From: Bacteroidia bacterium
Lineage (GTDB): Bacteria; Bacteroidota; Bacteroidia; Bacteroidales; Azobacteroidaceae
Direction of reading: 5' to 3'
Assembly (NCBI GenBank): GCA_025996815.1
Contig: BNTT01000007.1
Location: 1-47,875 of the forward strand
Length of the DNA stretch: 47,875 nt
Shown: in pieces, positions 16,229-26,101 of the stretch
Position numbering within the stretch: the stretch's first letter is position 1
Layout: the number at the start of each line of letters is the position of its first letter
Made by a program: the position numbers and the translations under genes
Notes under the pieces: generated by a model
What the model was told of the DNA's origin: nothing
The model's database searches: none
What the model saw: the letters and a program-made list of their open reading frames with translations, nothing else

Positions 16229-18313
16229 ATGAAACTGAAAAAATATATCTTAGGAGGGTTTGCAGCTACTATTGCAGCCTCCATTTCATTCACATCCTGC
16301 TCCGAAAGCTTCCTCGACGAAGAATACAAAAGCGGATATTTGAGCGATTATCTGAAAACAGAGCAAGGAATCGTTGAATTGGCAGGGTCGCTCTATTCCA
16401 ACTGCCGCTATCTGTTTGCATTTGAACATGCGTATGGCGTCACTTCTTATGGTACTGATGAATTTGAAAATGGTACCGATGCGACTTCCGAACCATGGAT
16501 GCTTTATGATGCCCGGTTAGCTCCTATTACAGCCGGTGTGAATGCGAATGTACCCAAGCCGGACGACCTCTGGAATCAGTTCTATTACGGTATATCTTCG
16601 GCAAATACCGTGATAGCCAATGCTCCGCTGGTGTCTAACGCCGATGTTCGTCAGCTGGTATTGGGAGAAGGTCATTTTCTGCGCGGCTATAATTACTATC
16701 GCTTAGTTTCCCAATATGGCGGCGTAGTTTTGCGTACGGAACCTTCGGAAGGCGTTGTTCGCACGTTTACCCGTGCAAGCGAAGAAGAGTGTCTTGCTCA
16801 GATTATTGACGACCTTCAAGCCGCTTATGAATTGCTTCCGGAGCAAAGCGATGTAACTCGTCGCGGCAAACTCGGATGGACAAAATATACGGCTGCCCAC
16901 TTCCTTGCCAAGGCTCTTTTGCTCCGTGTCAGCGAACGCAACGATGCTTGGAACAGCAACTACAAGACTGCCGACTTGGCACGTATTGTTACTCTCTGTG
17001 ATGATGTTATCGGAAACCGCGCTTTGGCTGCCGACTATGGAGATTTATTTGCCAACTGGTCAGGTGTGAATTGCGCTAATGAAACGCTTCCCGAAATCCT
17101 GATGGCTGCTGAATTTGATAATGGTTCTACACAAGGTCGCTACGGTAATCGTAACTTCTTTTACTGGAATTGCCAGTTCCACAACGGTGCTCTCGCCGCT
17201 ACTTGGATTACTCGTGGGGCATGGATTGGGCATAACTATCAACGTTGCCGTCCTTCGGAATACAATATCCTTACTTACGACAAAGTGAATGATTCCCGTT
17301 TCTGGAAATCCACACGTACTATTTACAATGCAAATAAGACAGGTAATGTGGTGAATAAAAATACAGGCAACCCTTATGATATTGCAATCGGCGACCCTGT
17401 TATCGTGTTTATTCCTAACGGCACGGTAACCGAAGATGGCAGTGCCATTACCTACCACTGGGACCCGGCGTGGGATAGTGAACACATTGCACTTGTCGGC
17501 GAGTCGGACTTTGAATTTGAAGGCAAAGTGGTTCCCAATGCTGTCGTTCATTATAATGGCAATGCCGGTGGTAAGTGGAGAATGCAAAATAACTCATCAA
17601 ATGCAGAAGTCGCAGTGCCCAAAAATGCTTTCGTCAGCATTTCCAAATTTGAAGATGGCACCCGCACTGCAGAAGGCGGCAACAGCTATCGCGACGGCGT
17701 TCTTGCCCGCGTAGCCGAAACGTATCTTATCAAGGCAGAAGCCCTCGTGCGTCAGGGTAAATATCAGGAAGCCCTCGCTCCCATCAATAAGGTGCGTGAA
17801 CGTGCTCAGTACAAGGTAGATGAAGACCGCGCCCGTCATCGGGATGGTCAGGAAGCATTCGAGACAACATCCATGTACAATACCGGCTCTAACGCCACAT
17901 TGTATAAAGCCTATAGCAAGCAGAACACGTATGTTATTTCAACAGGTGTGAGCGACTTTTCTAACGCTACCAATCTTGCTGTGAGCACCACCGGCAAACT
18001 TCCAAAAGAAGACGAGTACATTTTGAAACAGTTGAATTGCTCCGGCGATTATGACCGCATGTTGAATTTCATCATGAATGAACGTACCCGCGAATTGAAC
18101 GGCGAGTTCCAACGTTGGGAAGACCTTTCCCGCACAAAACTGCTCGTTCGTCGCACGATGCTTTTCAATACGGAAACAGCGGCTTCCAATACGCTAAAAG
18201 AACATCATTTGCTGCGTCCGATTCCGCAATCGTTTATTGACGGTTTGATAAATGAGGATGGTTCTGCATTGACTGATGCGCAAAAAAAAGCATTGCAAAA
18301 TCCGAATTACTAA
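16229..18313 (+). CDS. SusD/RagB-like surface glycan-binding lipoprotein
   Basis: This 694-residue lipoprotein caps the SusC channel and binds the glycan. The signal peptide ends in a lipobox-like SFTSC with Cys26, followed by acidic residues (SESFLDEE), as is common for surface-exposed lipoproteins of this phylum. The body has SusD family signatures: FLRGYNYYRLVSQYGGVVL, a TPR-like helical segment, YLIKAEALVRQGKYQEALAPI, and near the end FIMNERTRELNGEFQRWEDL. It is longer than a typical SusD of 520-600 residues because of a central insertion. It follows susC by 23 bp, and a terminator follows it. Confidence 0.96.
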   Translation: MKLKKYILGGFAATIAASISFTSCSESFLDEEYKSGYLSDYLKTEQGIVELAGSLYSNCRYLFAFEHAYGVTSYGTDEFENGTDATSEPWMLYDARLAPITAGVNANVPKPDDLWNQFYYGISSANTVIANAPLVSNADVRQLVLGEGHFLRGYNYYRLVSQYGGVVLRTEPSEGVVRTFTRASEEECLAQIIDDLQAAYELLPEQSDVTRRGKLGWTKYTAAHFLAKALLLRVSERNDAWNSNYKTADLARIVTLCDDVIGNRALAADYGDLFANWSGVNCANETLPEILMAAEFDNGSTQGRYGNRNFFYWNCQFHNGALAATWITRGAWIGHNYQRCRPSEYNILTYDKVNDSRFWKSTRTIYNANKTGNVVNKNTGNPYDIAIGDPVIVFIPNGTVTEDGSAITYHWDPAWDSEHIALVGESDFEFEGKVVPNAVVHYNGNAGGKWRMQNNSSNAEVAVPKNAFVSISKFEDGTRTAEGGNSYRDGVLARVAETYLIKAEALVRQGKYQEALAPINKVRERAQYKVDEDRARHRDGQEAFETTSMYNTGSNATLYKAYSKQNTYVISTGVSDFSNATNLAVSTTGKLPKEDEYILKQLNCSGDYDRMLNFIMNERTRELNGEFQRWEDLSRTKLLVRRTMLFNTETAASNTLKEHHLLRPIPQSFIDGLINEDGSALTDAQKKALQNPNY

Positions 18314-18328
18314 AAAATTTATAATTGG

Positions 18329-18369
18329 AAAAACGCCATTGTGAGTTTGCGCTTGCAATGGCGTTTTTT
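18329..18369 (+). terminator. Terminator/attenuator between susD and the second GH105
   Basis: AAAAACGCCATTG (18329-18341) pairs with CAATGGCGTTTTT from 18356, with a 14-nt loop and a terminal T-run. No new promoter is visible before the next start at 18400, so partial read-through would express the enzyme gene at a lower level than susCD. Confidence 0.82.
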
Positions 18370-18399
18370 GAAAAATGAACCGTTAACAACAACTGAATA

Positions 18400-19659
18400 A
18401 TGAAAAAGAAATGTATTGTGTGTATAGCCTTATTCCTGTCAGGCATCCTGTGCGCTGAGGCTCAAAAGAATAAAAAACAGGAAACGAACGATGTGACCAC
18501 ACCGCTGCACCTTTTGCAGCCGGACTACGGTATTCCTTATGGTGCTTTGTCGCCCGAAAAAGTCAAGGAAGACATTGACCGAGTGTTTCGCTTCATCGAA
18601 AAAGGAAATTTCCGTTTGGTGAGTTACGAATGGGGAGTAACTTATGCTGCTCTGCTGGCTGCCACGCAAGTGACAGGCGATGCGGTTTACCAAAACTATG
18701 TGGCAACTCATTTTCGGACAATCGACCGGCAGATGAGTTCCGTAGCCCACCCAAAAGCCTTAGACGATGCCGGCTCTATGTGTGCGGCAATGCTCAAATA
18801 TATCCAAATAGCCGGGGATGCCGATAATCTGCGTCCATTGATTGACAATTATATCAACTACATTATGTTCAAGGAATACCGCCTGGGCGACGGCACGTTC
18901 GCCCGCAACCGCCCGCAAAAAAACACCGTATGGTTAGACGATATGTTTATGGCTATTCCGGCTATCGCTCAAATGGGCAAACTGACCGGTGAAGAAACAT
19001 ACTACAACGAGGCGGTGCGCCAAATAAGCCAATTCTCCGGACGGATGTTTGTGCCCGAAAAAGGTTTGTATCGTCACGGATGGGTAGAAGAAATGAATCC
19101 GCATCCGGTTTTCCATTGGGGACGCGCCAACGGCTGGGCGATATTGACGCTCGTCGAAACATTGGATGTGCTCCCAACAAACCATCCGGCATACAGTCAA
19201 GTGCTGAAACAATTCCGTGCCCACGCTGCCGGATTGGCTGCCTGTCAGGGCGGCGACGGCTTTTGGCACCAATTGCTCGACCGCAGCGATTCCTATACGG
19301 AAACGTCTGCTACCGCGATTTTCACCTACTGCTTTGCGCACGGCATCAACAAAGGCTGGTTAGACGCTTTGGCGTATGGTCCGGTCGCCCAATTGGGCTG
19401 GGAGGCAGTCTCTACGCGCATCAATGCGAAAGGCGAAGTGGAAGGCGTATGTGTGGGCACCGGAATGGGATTTGACCCTGCATTTTATTACCATCGCCCC
19501 ACCCACACCTCCGCTGCACACGGCTACGGTCCCGTCATCTGGGCAGGTGCCGAAATGATTAATTTATTGAATAAGCAGCATCCGAGAATGAACGACAGCG
19601 CGATACAATATTATGCCGCGCCGCCGCAAAGTGGGCAGTCTATTTTTAGCGTTGATTGA
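18400..19659 (+). CDS. GH105 unsaturated rhamnogalacturonyl hydrolase (second copy)
   Basis: This 419-residue exported enzyme has a signal peptide ending at AEAQ (near residue 22). The (alpha/alpha)6-barrel motifs include NTVWLDDMFMAIPAIAQMG, FHWGRANGWAILTL and the late DGFWHQLLDRSDSYTETSAT. It is clearly diverged from the first GH105 of this locus, so the two may act on different unsaturated oligosaccharides (for example rhamnogalacturonan disaccharide versus longer or substituted products). It lies downstream of a terminator-like hairpin and is convergent with the GH2-PL11 gene, only 23 bp away. Confidence 0.92.
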   Translation: MKKKCIVCIALFLSGILCAEAQKNKKQETNDVTTPLHLLQPDYGIPYGALSPEKVKEDIDRVFRFIEKGNFRLVSYEWGVTYAALLAATQVTGDAVYQNYVATHFRTIDRQMSSVAHPKALDDAGSMCAAMLKYIQIAGDADNLRPLIDNYINYIMFKEYRLGDGTFARNRPQKNTVWLDDMFMAIPAIAQMGKLTGEETYYNEAVRQISQFSGRMFVPEKGLYRHGWVEEMNPHPVFHWGRANGWAILTLVETLDVLPTNHPAYSQVLKQFRAHAAGLAACQGGDGFWHQLLDRSDSYTETSATAIFTYCFAHGINKGWLDALAYGPVAQLGWEAVSTRINAKGEVEGVCVGTGMGFDPAFYYHRPTHTSAAHGYGPVIWAGAEMINLLNKQHPRMNDSAIQYYAAPPQSGQSIFSVD

Positions 19660-19682
19660 CGCAAACTTGACTTGCAACGTTG

Positions 19683-22600
19683 TTATTTAGCAATATAATA
19701 CCCCAAATGTGGGGGCTGATTGTACGCCACATTTTGCCACGCCACACTCAGGCGATAGACAGGGTCGTGCATCAAGGTGACCAAACGATGCTCTGTGGGG
19801 ATGGTGGTTGTGAATATTAACAATTGACCGGGGTCTTGTTGGTTGTAGAGTACCACCTCTTCCCGCCAGTCGCCAAACAGGTCGGCTTGGAGGTTGGGGT
19901 TTTTCTTTGTGCCGTTGATGCTTGCTCCTCCAAATGTTTGAAAATCAACTATTTGGTCGGTGCCGTTGCCATTCCATTTGGTGATTCGGTTGCCGTCTAA
20001 AAGTTCGTCTTGCAAGTCGCCGTCCCAATAGATGCGGAAGTTGATGGACGGACGATTGGTGGAAATTACCTCTCCCTTAATATTATATACACTGTCGGAA
20101 ACAATGCTCCAAAATTCAAAGCCGCGATGTTTGGGGTCAATGTCGGCGGCTAATCCGCGCCCTACGTCAATGGTGGTGGGTCGTCCAAAGAGGAGTTCGC
20201 CCGTGCCCGCGGCCCGCAATTCTACGCCGGCAGGACAGGGTTTGGTTTCGTGCACTTGAAAAAATTCCAAGCCCGGACGGTCGGGGTCTAAGTCCGACAA
20301 GTGGTGGGCATCGCCATGACCTAAGCCTGTGGAATAGAGCAATTTGCCATCGTGGTCAATTGCCGCACCGCCATAAACAATCTCATCGAAGCCGTCGCCG
20401 TCCACATCGCCTACTGCCAAACTGTGGTTGCCTTGTCCGAAAGCCGTATTGTTAGTGTCGTGCTCAATGCCGGAATCGTACACCCAGCGTTCCGCTAATT
20501 TGCCGGCTTTGAAATCGTAGGCAGCGAGTACTGCGCGGGTGTAATAGCCCCTGCACATCACCAGCGAAGGGTGCACACCGTCTAAGTAGGCGATGCAAGC
20601 CAAATAGCGGTCTGAACGGTTGCCGCGGTCGTCGCCCCACACGCGCTTCAAATCATTGCCTCGAGGTGGGTTGTAAGGGATTGTGGTGATTTCGGCACCT
20701 GTGGTGCCGTTAAAAATTGTGAGGTATTCCGGTCCGTCCAGGATATGTCCGTTTTCGTTGCGATAGTCTGCCTGTGGGTCATCGTTGCCTAATATTACGG
20801 CTTTGCCTTTGCCGTCGATGGTGCCGGGGGCTGTTTTGCAGGCGATTTCTGCGAAGCCGTCGCCGTCGAGGTCATAGACCATAAATTGGGTGTAGTGCGC
20901 CCCTGCACGGATGTTTTTGCCCAAGTCGATGCGCCAAAGATGCGTGCCATCCAATTTGTAGGCATCCAAAATAACAGGGTCGGTTGGTCCGTTGTGCGAA
21001 TTATCGTGCGCGCGGGCATTCCACTTCACGACAATTTCATATTCGCCGTCGCCATCCAAATCGCCCACGCTGCAATCGTTGGGGATATAGCCGGGCTGTT
21101 CGGGACGATTCAATTGGATGGTTTTATATGGATTTTCCCAAGGTTTTACACTTTTGGATGCATTGTCGGCAGTCTTCACAAGGTATTCATCGGAAACCTT
21201 TCCATTTTTGTCAATCCAATTGGTGGCACCGGCAATGGGTTTGTCGTTCAATAACGTGCCATTCCGAAAAATGTTGAACGCGACATCCTGAGGTTCATCG
21301 CCCAACAAACGCCAACTAAGGAAAACGCCGTCCGCTGTTTTCACAGCGACAAGTCCCCTGTCTATATGCGCACCACGTTTGCGCGCCTCATCATTTCCTA
21401 ATGTAAGCCGAACGCGATAATTGCCATCGGGAAGTTTTTGCACAAAAGGTTTGACTTTCAATTCATCGGGCGAATCTTTGGTGAAATATGCCGGGGTTTT
21501 GCTGCTTTTCGTAAACAAATCGGAAACCTGTTTCACATCCACCGAATGTTCCGGTTGGAATTGCGGCGAGTTCATATATTGCAGAACCGACGACAGCAGT
21601 TGGCGAGCCACAAAACGATTGTCCAAGTCGGTTTTCAAATCCAAACTCGTCATCATCAGTTTGCCTTTGCCAACTTTCGCTTCAAACAAAGAGCCAATCT
21701 TTCGGCTGATAAACCATGTGTGAATATGCTGTACAAGTGGTTGAAAGCCCTTTGGAAACTCCGTAAACTGCATGACCTGTGCGCCATTGACCAATTCCGC
21801 CCATTGCAGATTGCTATGGTATTGCGTAGGAAAATCGCGGAATACGGGATGTTGCGGATTTATTAACAAGCCGGTGGTGTGCGGCGGACGCATCTTAAAC
21901 CATGACGTATTCCAAAACACCGGAGTCAGTTGTTGCCTCACATCGCGTCCGTATTCTATTTTTCCGGCAGCCAAAATCAATACATTACCTCCCTGTTCCA
22001 AGGTTTGAATCGCTTTATTATCCAAGGTGTCTGTTACCAACACCGTGCCTTTGTCGAGCGATACCGCTTCGGGATATACCCAAAAATCCCAATCATTGAC
22101 AAAAGAAGTGCCGGCAATGCTTACTTCCAAATTCATTTGACAGGCTTTTGTGACCGTGGCTAATGGAGCAGTGAGCGTACCAATCTCAAAACAATTGCCA
22201 ATCGGAATATCGGCAGGCGCAAAAGTGCCTTTATCCACAATTATGCCCCGGCTATCGGTGATGCGCCATTCCACTTGTGCCTGATACATCGCACGCGGAC
22301 CGAAATGCGCTATTTCTACCTGTGCCTTGAAAGGCTCGTTGCTTTTGAAAACAAACTTTTCCATACGTGTAAGCGGCACGGTGGAATTGCAAAACCGACG
22401 AAACTGCGCGGCATTGATATAAGGCTTCTCTTCAAAAAACACGTCCAAAACACCAACAAGAGCAGTGCCTTGTCCGGAATAATCGTTCAAAGCAAGCAAT
22501 TGAAATCCTGCATAATCGGGCGTTCGCAATGTTTTTTCTATTTCGTGTTTATAACAGAGAGCCTGCAATTTGCCGGATGCCATCATGAAATCGTGAGCCA

Positions 22601-24320
22601 AAGCACTCATGTCATTCTCTGCCAACACATCCCTGAATATCTCAAAGTTTTTCGCTTTATATACGCCGGTATATTTCTTTATCTCTGCGAAATTGGGGAA
22701 TACGCACCACTGCCCGGTTTCGTGTGAAACATAAGGCTGTTTCACTGTATCAATGCGGCTACGGTAATCTGAAAGCGTTTCGGGTAAATTATTCCAACTC
22801 AGTCCGCGTGCACCTGCTTTCACATGATATTGACTGCGCGGTTGCCACGCCCAACTGTTGCCGACCGATGCGCCGGTATAAACTTTTCTTGAGTCGGTTT
22901 TCTCCCAATATTCTACAAAACGGCTCACCCAAGGCACCCAATTTCCTGCCGGCTCGTTGCCGCAAGCGAGCATACAGAATGAGGCATAATTGCCATATAC
23001 CTTGTTCATCGCCTGAGTTTCCTTTAATAAAAAAGTGTCGATAGCCATCCCGCGCCCCAAAGCAACGCCGTGATTGGGCCAACTCGGACCTTCGGGTTGC
23101 AAATAAATCCCAACAAGGTCGGCAGCAATAAAAGCGGCTTCGGGAGGACAAAACGAATGGAACCGGACGTGATTTAATCCGTGGTCGCGACAAGTTTTAA
23201 AAACTTTTTTCCACGCCTCAACATCCATAGGAGCATAGCCTGTCAAGGGGAAATTGCAATTTTCAACCGTTCCGCGCAACATAATTTTTCGTCCATTCAC
23301 ATAAAACCATTTGCCGTTGATTTTGATTTCTCGCATCCCGAATTGCACCGTTTTTGTAGAAACGTGGCGTGCCACGTCTATTATCTGCACTGTCAATTTA
23401 TACAGCGCAGGGTCAAATTCATCCCACATCAACATCCCTTCGCCAATATTGAATGTGGTTACTACCTCACTGCTGCCTTTTCCTGCCGTGAAAGGCACGA
23501 ATATTTCCGGTATTTGATGTTGCTGGTCTGAATTGAAACTTTTTGCCGAAAGGCTAATCTTCCCTTGAATGGCTTTCTCGGTGTTATTATCCAAAGAAAT
23601 AACCACACGGGCGGTTTTCGTATGAATATCGGGATAGACCTGAATGTTTTCTATATGCAACGGCGGCGTAGCGTTCAGATTTATTTTGCCGACAATGCCG
23701 TTCCAATTTCCCTGCGTCTGGTCGGTGATGCTGTGCGAATCAATTCCCGGATTGTATTTCGGTTGAATCGTATTGTTTATCCGAATCGTAATCGTATGCT
23801 GTTTGCCTGCTTGCAGCAGTGCCGTCAAATCATAGATATGAGGGACGCACAAACTGTATTGCGCCTCGCCAACCTGCTTAAAATCGACCCACACGGTAGT
23901 TTCAATGTGCGGACGTTCCAAAAACAATTGTATGGTGTGTCCTTTCCAATTTTTAGGAATCGTGACCGTAGTTTGATACCATGCCGCGCCGGTATAATGA
24001 AAGTCGGGTGTCAAAAAGAAAGGAAATTTGACATTGCCCGGCTGCCGATATTTCGCCATCGCCGGACTATAATAATAGGTGCTGTCATACATACTGCCTG
24101 TCCAGTGCGTTTCTGCCGTCACGATGTCGCCTTTCCGGTTTTCGAGCATGGAGCCGGGCAGTTGTATTTTATCTTCCAATGTTTTGGAAAACCACTTTTG
24201 AGTGATTCCAACATTGTCTTTGTCGGTGGCAAAACGCCAAGTTCCGGACAAGTCGATGGTTTCCTGCGCCAAAGCAAGCGCGGGAAACAGTAAAAAAAAG
24301 CGCAGTATGTTATGTTTCAT
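19683..24320 (-). CDS. GH2-PL11 fusion: glycoside hydrolase plus rhamnogalacturonan lyase
   Basis: This 1545-residue exported protein joins two enzymes. After a signal peptide (cleavage near ALAQ, residue 19) comes a GH2 enzyme: sugar-binding sandwich, Ig-like domain, and a TIM barrel with acid/base Glu456 in GNEP and nucleophile Glu534 in SHETGQW, a spacing close to that of LacZ. A further domain of about 300 residues follows. From about residue 985 to the end it is a complete PL11 lyase (GLVAVKTADGVFLSWRL at the start, three Ca-binding DxDGDG loops near 1088, 1152 and 1307). PL11 cuts the rhamnose-galacturonate backbone by beta-elimination; the GH2 half probably removes a beta-linked side-chain sugar such as galactose. 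A small palindromic repeat is inserted in frame at DVARHVST. It is the only plus-opposed enzyme of the PUL and has its own control region with the GTACAAA motif. Confidence 0.93.
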   Translation of the reverse strand: MKHNILRFFLLFPALALAQETIDLSGTWRFATDKDNVGITQKWFSKTLEDKIQLPGSMLENRKGDIVTAETHWTGSMYDSTYYYSPAMAKYRQPGNVKFPFFLTPDFHYTGAAWYQTTVTIPKNWKGHTIQLFLERPHIETTVWVDFKQVGEAQYSLCVPHIYDLTALLQAGKQHTITIRINNTIQPKYNPGIDSHSITDQTQGNWNGIVGKINLNATPPLHIENIQVYPDIHTKTARVVISLDNNTEKAIQGKISLSAKSFNSDQQHQIPEIFVPFTAGKGSSEVVTTFNIGEGMLMWDEFDPALYKLTVQIIDVARHVSTKTVQFGMREIKINGKWFYVNGRKIMLRGTVENCNFPLTGYAPMDVEAWKKVFKTCRDHGLNHVRFHSFCPPEAAFIAADLVGIYLQPEGPSWPNHGVALGRGMAIDTFLLKETQAMNKVYGNYASFCMLACGNEPAGNWVPWVSRFVEYWEKTDSRKVYTGASVGNSWAWQPRSQYHVKAGARGLSWNNLPETLSDYRSRIDTVKQPYVSHETGQWCVFPNFAEIKKYTGVYKAKNFEIFRDVLAENDMSALAHDFMMASGKLQALCYKHEIEKTLRTPDYAGFQLLALNDYSGQGTALVGVLDVFFEEKPYINAAQFRRFCNSTVPLTRMEKFVFKSNEPFKAQVEIAHFGPRAMYQAQVEWRITDSRGIIVDKGTFAPADIPIGNCFEIGTLTAPLATVTKACQMNLEVSIAGTSFVNDWDFWVYPEAVSLDKGTVLVTDTLDNKAIQTLEQGGNVLILAAGKIEYGRDVRQQLTPVFWNTSWFKMRPPHTTGLLINPQHPVFRDFPTQYHSNLQWAELVNGAQVMQFTEFPKGFQPLVQHIHTWFISRKIGSLFEAKVGKGKLMMTSLDLKTDLDNRFVARQLLSSVLQYMNSPQFQPEHSVDVKQVSDLFTKSSKTPAYFTKDSPDELKVKPFVQKLPDGNYRVRLTLGNDEARKRGAHIDRGLVAVKTADGVFLSWRLLGDEPQDVAFNIFRNGTLLNDKPIAGATNWIDKNGKVSDEYLVKTADNASKSVKPWENPYKTIQLNRPEQPGYIPNDCSVGDLDGDGEYEIVVKWNARAHDNSHNGPTDPVILDAYKLDGTHLWRIDLGKNIRAGAHYTQFMVYDLDGDGFAEIACKTAPGTIDGKGKAVILGNDDPQADYRNENGHILDGPEYLTIFNGTTGAEITTIPYNPPRGNDLKRVWGDDRGNRSDRYLACIAYLDGVHPSLVMCRGYYTRAVLAAYDFKAGKLAERWVYDSGIEHDTNNTAFGQGNHSLAVGDVDGDGFDEIVYGGAAIDHDGKLLYSTGLGHGDAHHLSDLDPDRPGLEFFQVHETKPCPAGVELRAAGTGELLFGRPTTIDVGRGLAADIDPKHRGFEFWSIVSDSVYNIKGEVISTNRPSINFRIYWDGDLQDELLDGNRITKWNGNGTDQIVDFQTFGGASINGTKKNPNLQADLFGDWREEVVLYNQQDPGQLLIFTTTIPTEHRLVTLMHDPVYRLSVAWQNVAYNQPPHLGYYIAK
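23356..23380. repeat. Palindromic repeat, copy 1 (inside the GH2 region)
   Basis: An imperfect palindrome with core ACGTGGC-GT-GCCACGT lies inside the GH2-PL11 gene and encodes DVARHVST on the minus strand. The surrounding residues read as a continuous GH2 strand pair if this peptide is removed, so it looks like an in-frame insertion. Related copies lie at 39702-39729 and 39904-39931. Confidence 0.7.
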
Positions 24321-24342
24321 TTTCGTGGGTGTTTAATTTGTG

Positions 24343-24418
24343 CAAAGTAACAACAAAAAGCGATAGCCACAAATAAACTATTGTTCATAATCTATGGAAA
24401 TTTGTACGAATTTAGGGG
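24343..24418 (-). promoter_or_regulatory. Control region of the GH2-PL11 gene
   Basis: On the minus strand TTACTTTG (24343-24350) is an imperfect -7 box with TTTG (24370-24373) 19 nt upstream of it. A further 19 bases upstream lies the candidate HTCS site CCCCTAAATTCGTACAAATT (reverse complement of 24399-24418), similar to the two sites at 11697 and 11758. Confidence 0.4.
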
Positions 24419-24481
24419 TCAATATAGTAATCTTTTCCGAAAAGTGTGTGAAATTTTGATGCAATTTCAGATTTACTATAA

Positions 24482-26101
24482 TTAAATAAGAGGCAAACCA
24501 AGTTCAGCAAGAAACTTATTATGCTTATCAGCAGCCTCCTTTGCCTTCTTCTCAATATCAATTAAAGTATCATTTATCTTCTTTAGGTCGAATATTTCCT
24601 CAGTCTTAGCCGCACTAACATAGCGCGAAATATTTAAGTTATAATCGTTTTTCGCAATTTCGTCCATTGATACGCGGCGAGAATAACGAGTATCATCTTG
24701 CTTACGGAACTGATATGTTTCTACGATTTTTTCAATATGTTCAGGGCACAAATAGTTTTGCCGTCTGCCTTTCTCAAAGTTTTCGCTGCCACTGGCGTTT
24801 ATAAACAGTACATCATCAAACTTTTTGCACTTTTTCAATACTAAAATACAAACAGGGATGCCGGTTGAGAAAAACAAATTAGCCGGCAAGCCTATCACCG
24901 TATCAATATTGCCGTCTTTTAATAGTTTGGTGCGAATACGCTCCTCGGCTCCGCCACGGAACAACACCCCGTGAGGTAAGATTATCGCCATAGTACCTTC
25001 TTTGCCCAAAAAGTGGAAGCCGTGCAGCAAAAAAGCAAAATCAGCCGCAGATTTAGGCGCAAGACCGTAACTTTTGAAGCGGAAATCTTCGCCTAAAGAT
25101 TCGGTTGGCTCCCAGCGATAACTGAACGGCGGGTTGGCAACAATCGCATCAAATTCCATCTTTTTGGCGGGGTTCATTTCGTTCAGAATATCCCAATCGT
25201 TGAGCAGGGAATCGCCATGGTGTATTTCAAATTCAGAATCTTTTACGCCGTGCAGCAGCATATTCATTCGGGCAAGGTTGTAGGTCGTAATGTTTTTTTC
25301 CTGTCCGTAGATTTTACCAATAAGCCCATCGGCTTCGTGCAGTTTGTTGCGCACATTCAGCAACAGCGAACCCGAACCGCAGGCAAAATCGAGCACCTTA
25401 TTGAGTTTTTGCTTTGTTCCTGTGCTTGGGTCTTGACTGTCTAAGATAACAATTTTCGACAAAATGGTAGAAATCTGCTGTGGTGTGTAGAACTCGCCTG
25501 CTTTTTTGCCTGAGCCTGCTGCAAACTGACCGATTAAGTATTCGTAAGCATCGCCCAAGACATCGCTATCGGTAGAAAAACCGGCAATGCCTTCGGCAAT
25601 TTTCTGAATAATAGCACACAGTTTGGCGTTACGTTCGGTGTAGTTTTTACCGAGTTTTTCCGAACTCAGATTGATTTCTGAAAACAGCCCTTGGAAAGTG
25701 CTCTCAAAAGATTGATTTTCGATATACTTAAAGCCATCTTGAAGCGTTGTCAACAACTCTCCATTTTGGGTACGGGCAAGTTCTGCAATATTGCTCCACA
25801 AATGCTGTGGCTCTATCACATAGTGCACTTTGCGGCGCATCTGCTTTTCAAACTCTACAACATCGTCTTTATTCGCCTCATACCATAAAGACAATGGAGT
25901 ACGTTTGTCATCACCTGCTACTTTGGGGTAGTCTTTTCCCAACTCTTTTTTTGCAGCGGCTTCGTAGTTATCCGACAGATACCGCAAAAAGAGAAACGAC
26001 AGCATATAATCGCGAAAATCATCTGCATTCATCGCTCCGCGCAGGTCGTCTGCTATGCCCCACAGGGTAGCACCTAATTTTTTTTGTTCTATTGCTGTCA
26101 T
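24482..26101 (-). CDS. hsdM: Type I restriction-modification system, DNA methyltransferase subunit HsdM
   Basis: This 539-residue N6-adenine methyltransferase has an N-terminal helical HsdM domain, the SAM-binding motif DFACGSGSLLL and the catalytic NPPF at residues 323-326. With HsdS it methylates the host recognition site, and with HsdR it forms the restriction enzyme. It is the last gene of the operon and overlaps the PrrC-like gene by 4 bp (ATGA), which implies translational coupling. Placing hsdM at the 3' end, behind the toxin-like nuclease, differs from the common hsdM-hsdS-prrC-hsdR order. Length and motifs are normal, so it should be functional. Confidence 0.96.
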   Translation of the reverse strand: MTAIEQKKLGATLWGIADDLRGAMNADDFRDYMLSFLFLRYLSDNYEAAAKKELGKDYPKVAGDDKRTPLSLWYEANKDDVVEFEKQMRRKVHYVIEPQHLWSNIAELARTQNGELLTTLQDGFKYIENQSFESTFQGLFSEINLSSEKLGKNYTERNAKLCAIIQKIAEGIAGFSTDSDVLGDAYEYLIGQFAAGSGKKAGEFYTPQQISTILSKIVILDSQDPSTGTKQKLNKVLDFACGSGSLLLNVRNKLHEADGLIGKIYGQEKNITTYNLARMNMLLHGVKDSEFEIHHGDSLLNDWDILNEMNPAKKMEFDAIVANPPFSYRWEPTESLGEDFRFKSYGLAPKSAADFAFLLHGFHFLGKEGTMAIILPHGVLFRGGAEERIRTKLLKDGNIDTVIGLPANLFFSTGIPVCILVLKKCKKFDDVLFINASGSENFEKGRRQNYLCPEHIEKIVETYQFRKQDDTRYSRRVSMDEIAKNDYNLNISRYVSAAKTEEIFDLKKINDTLIDIEKKAKEAADKHNKFLAELGLPLI

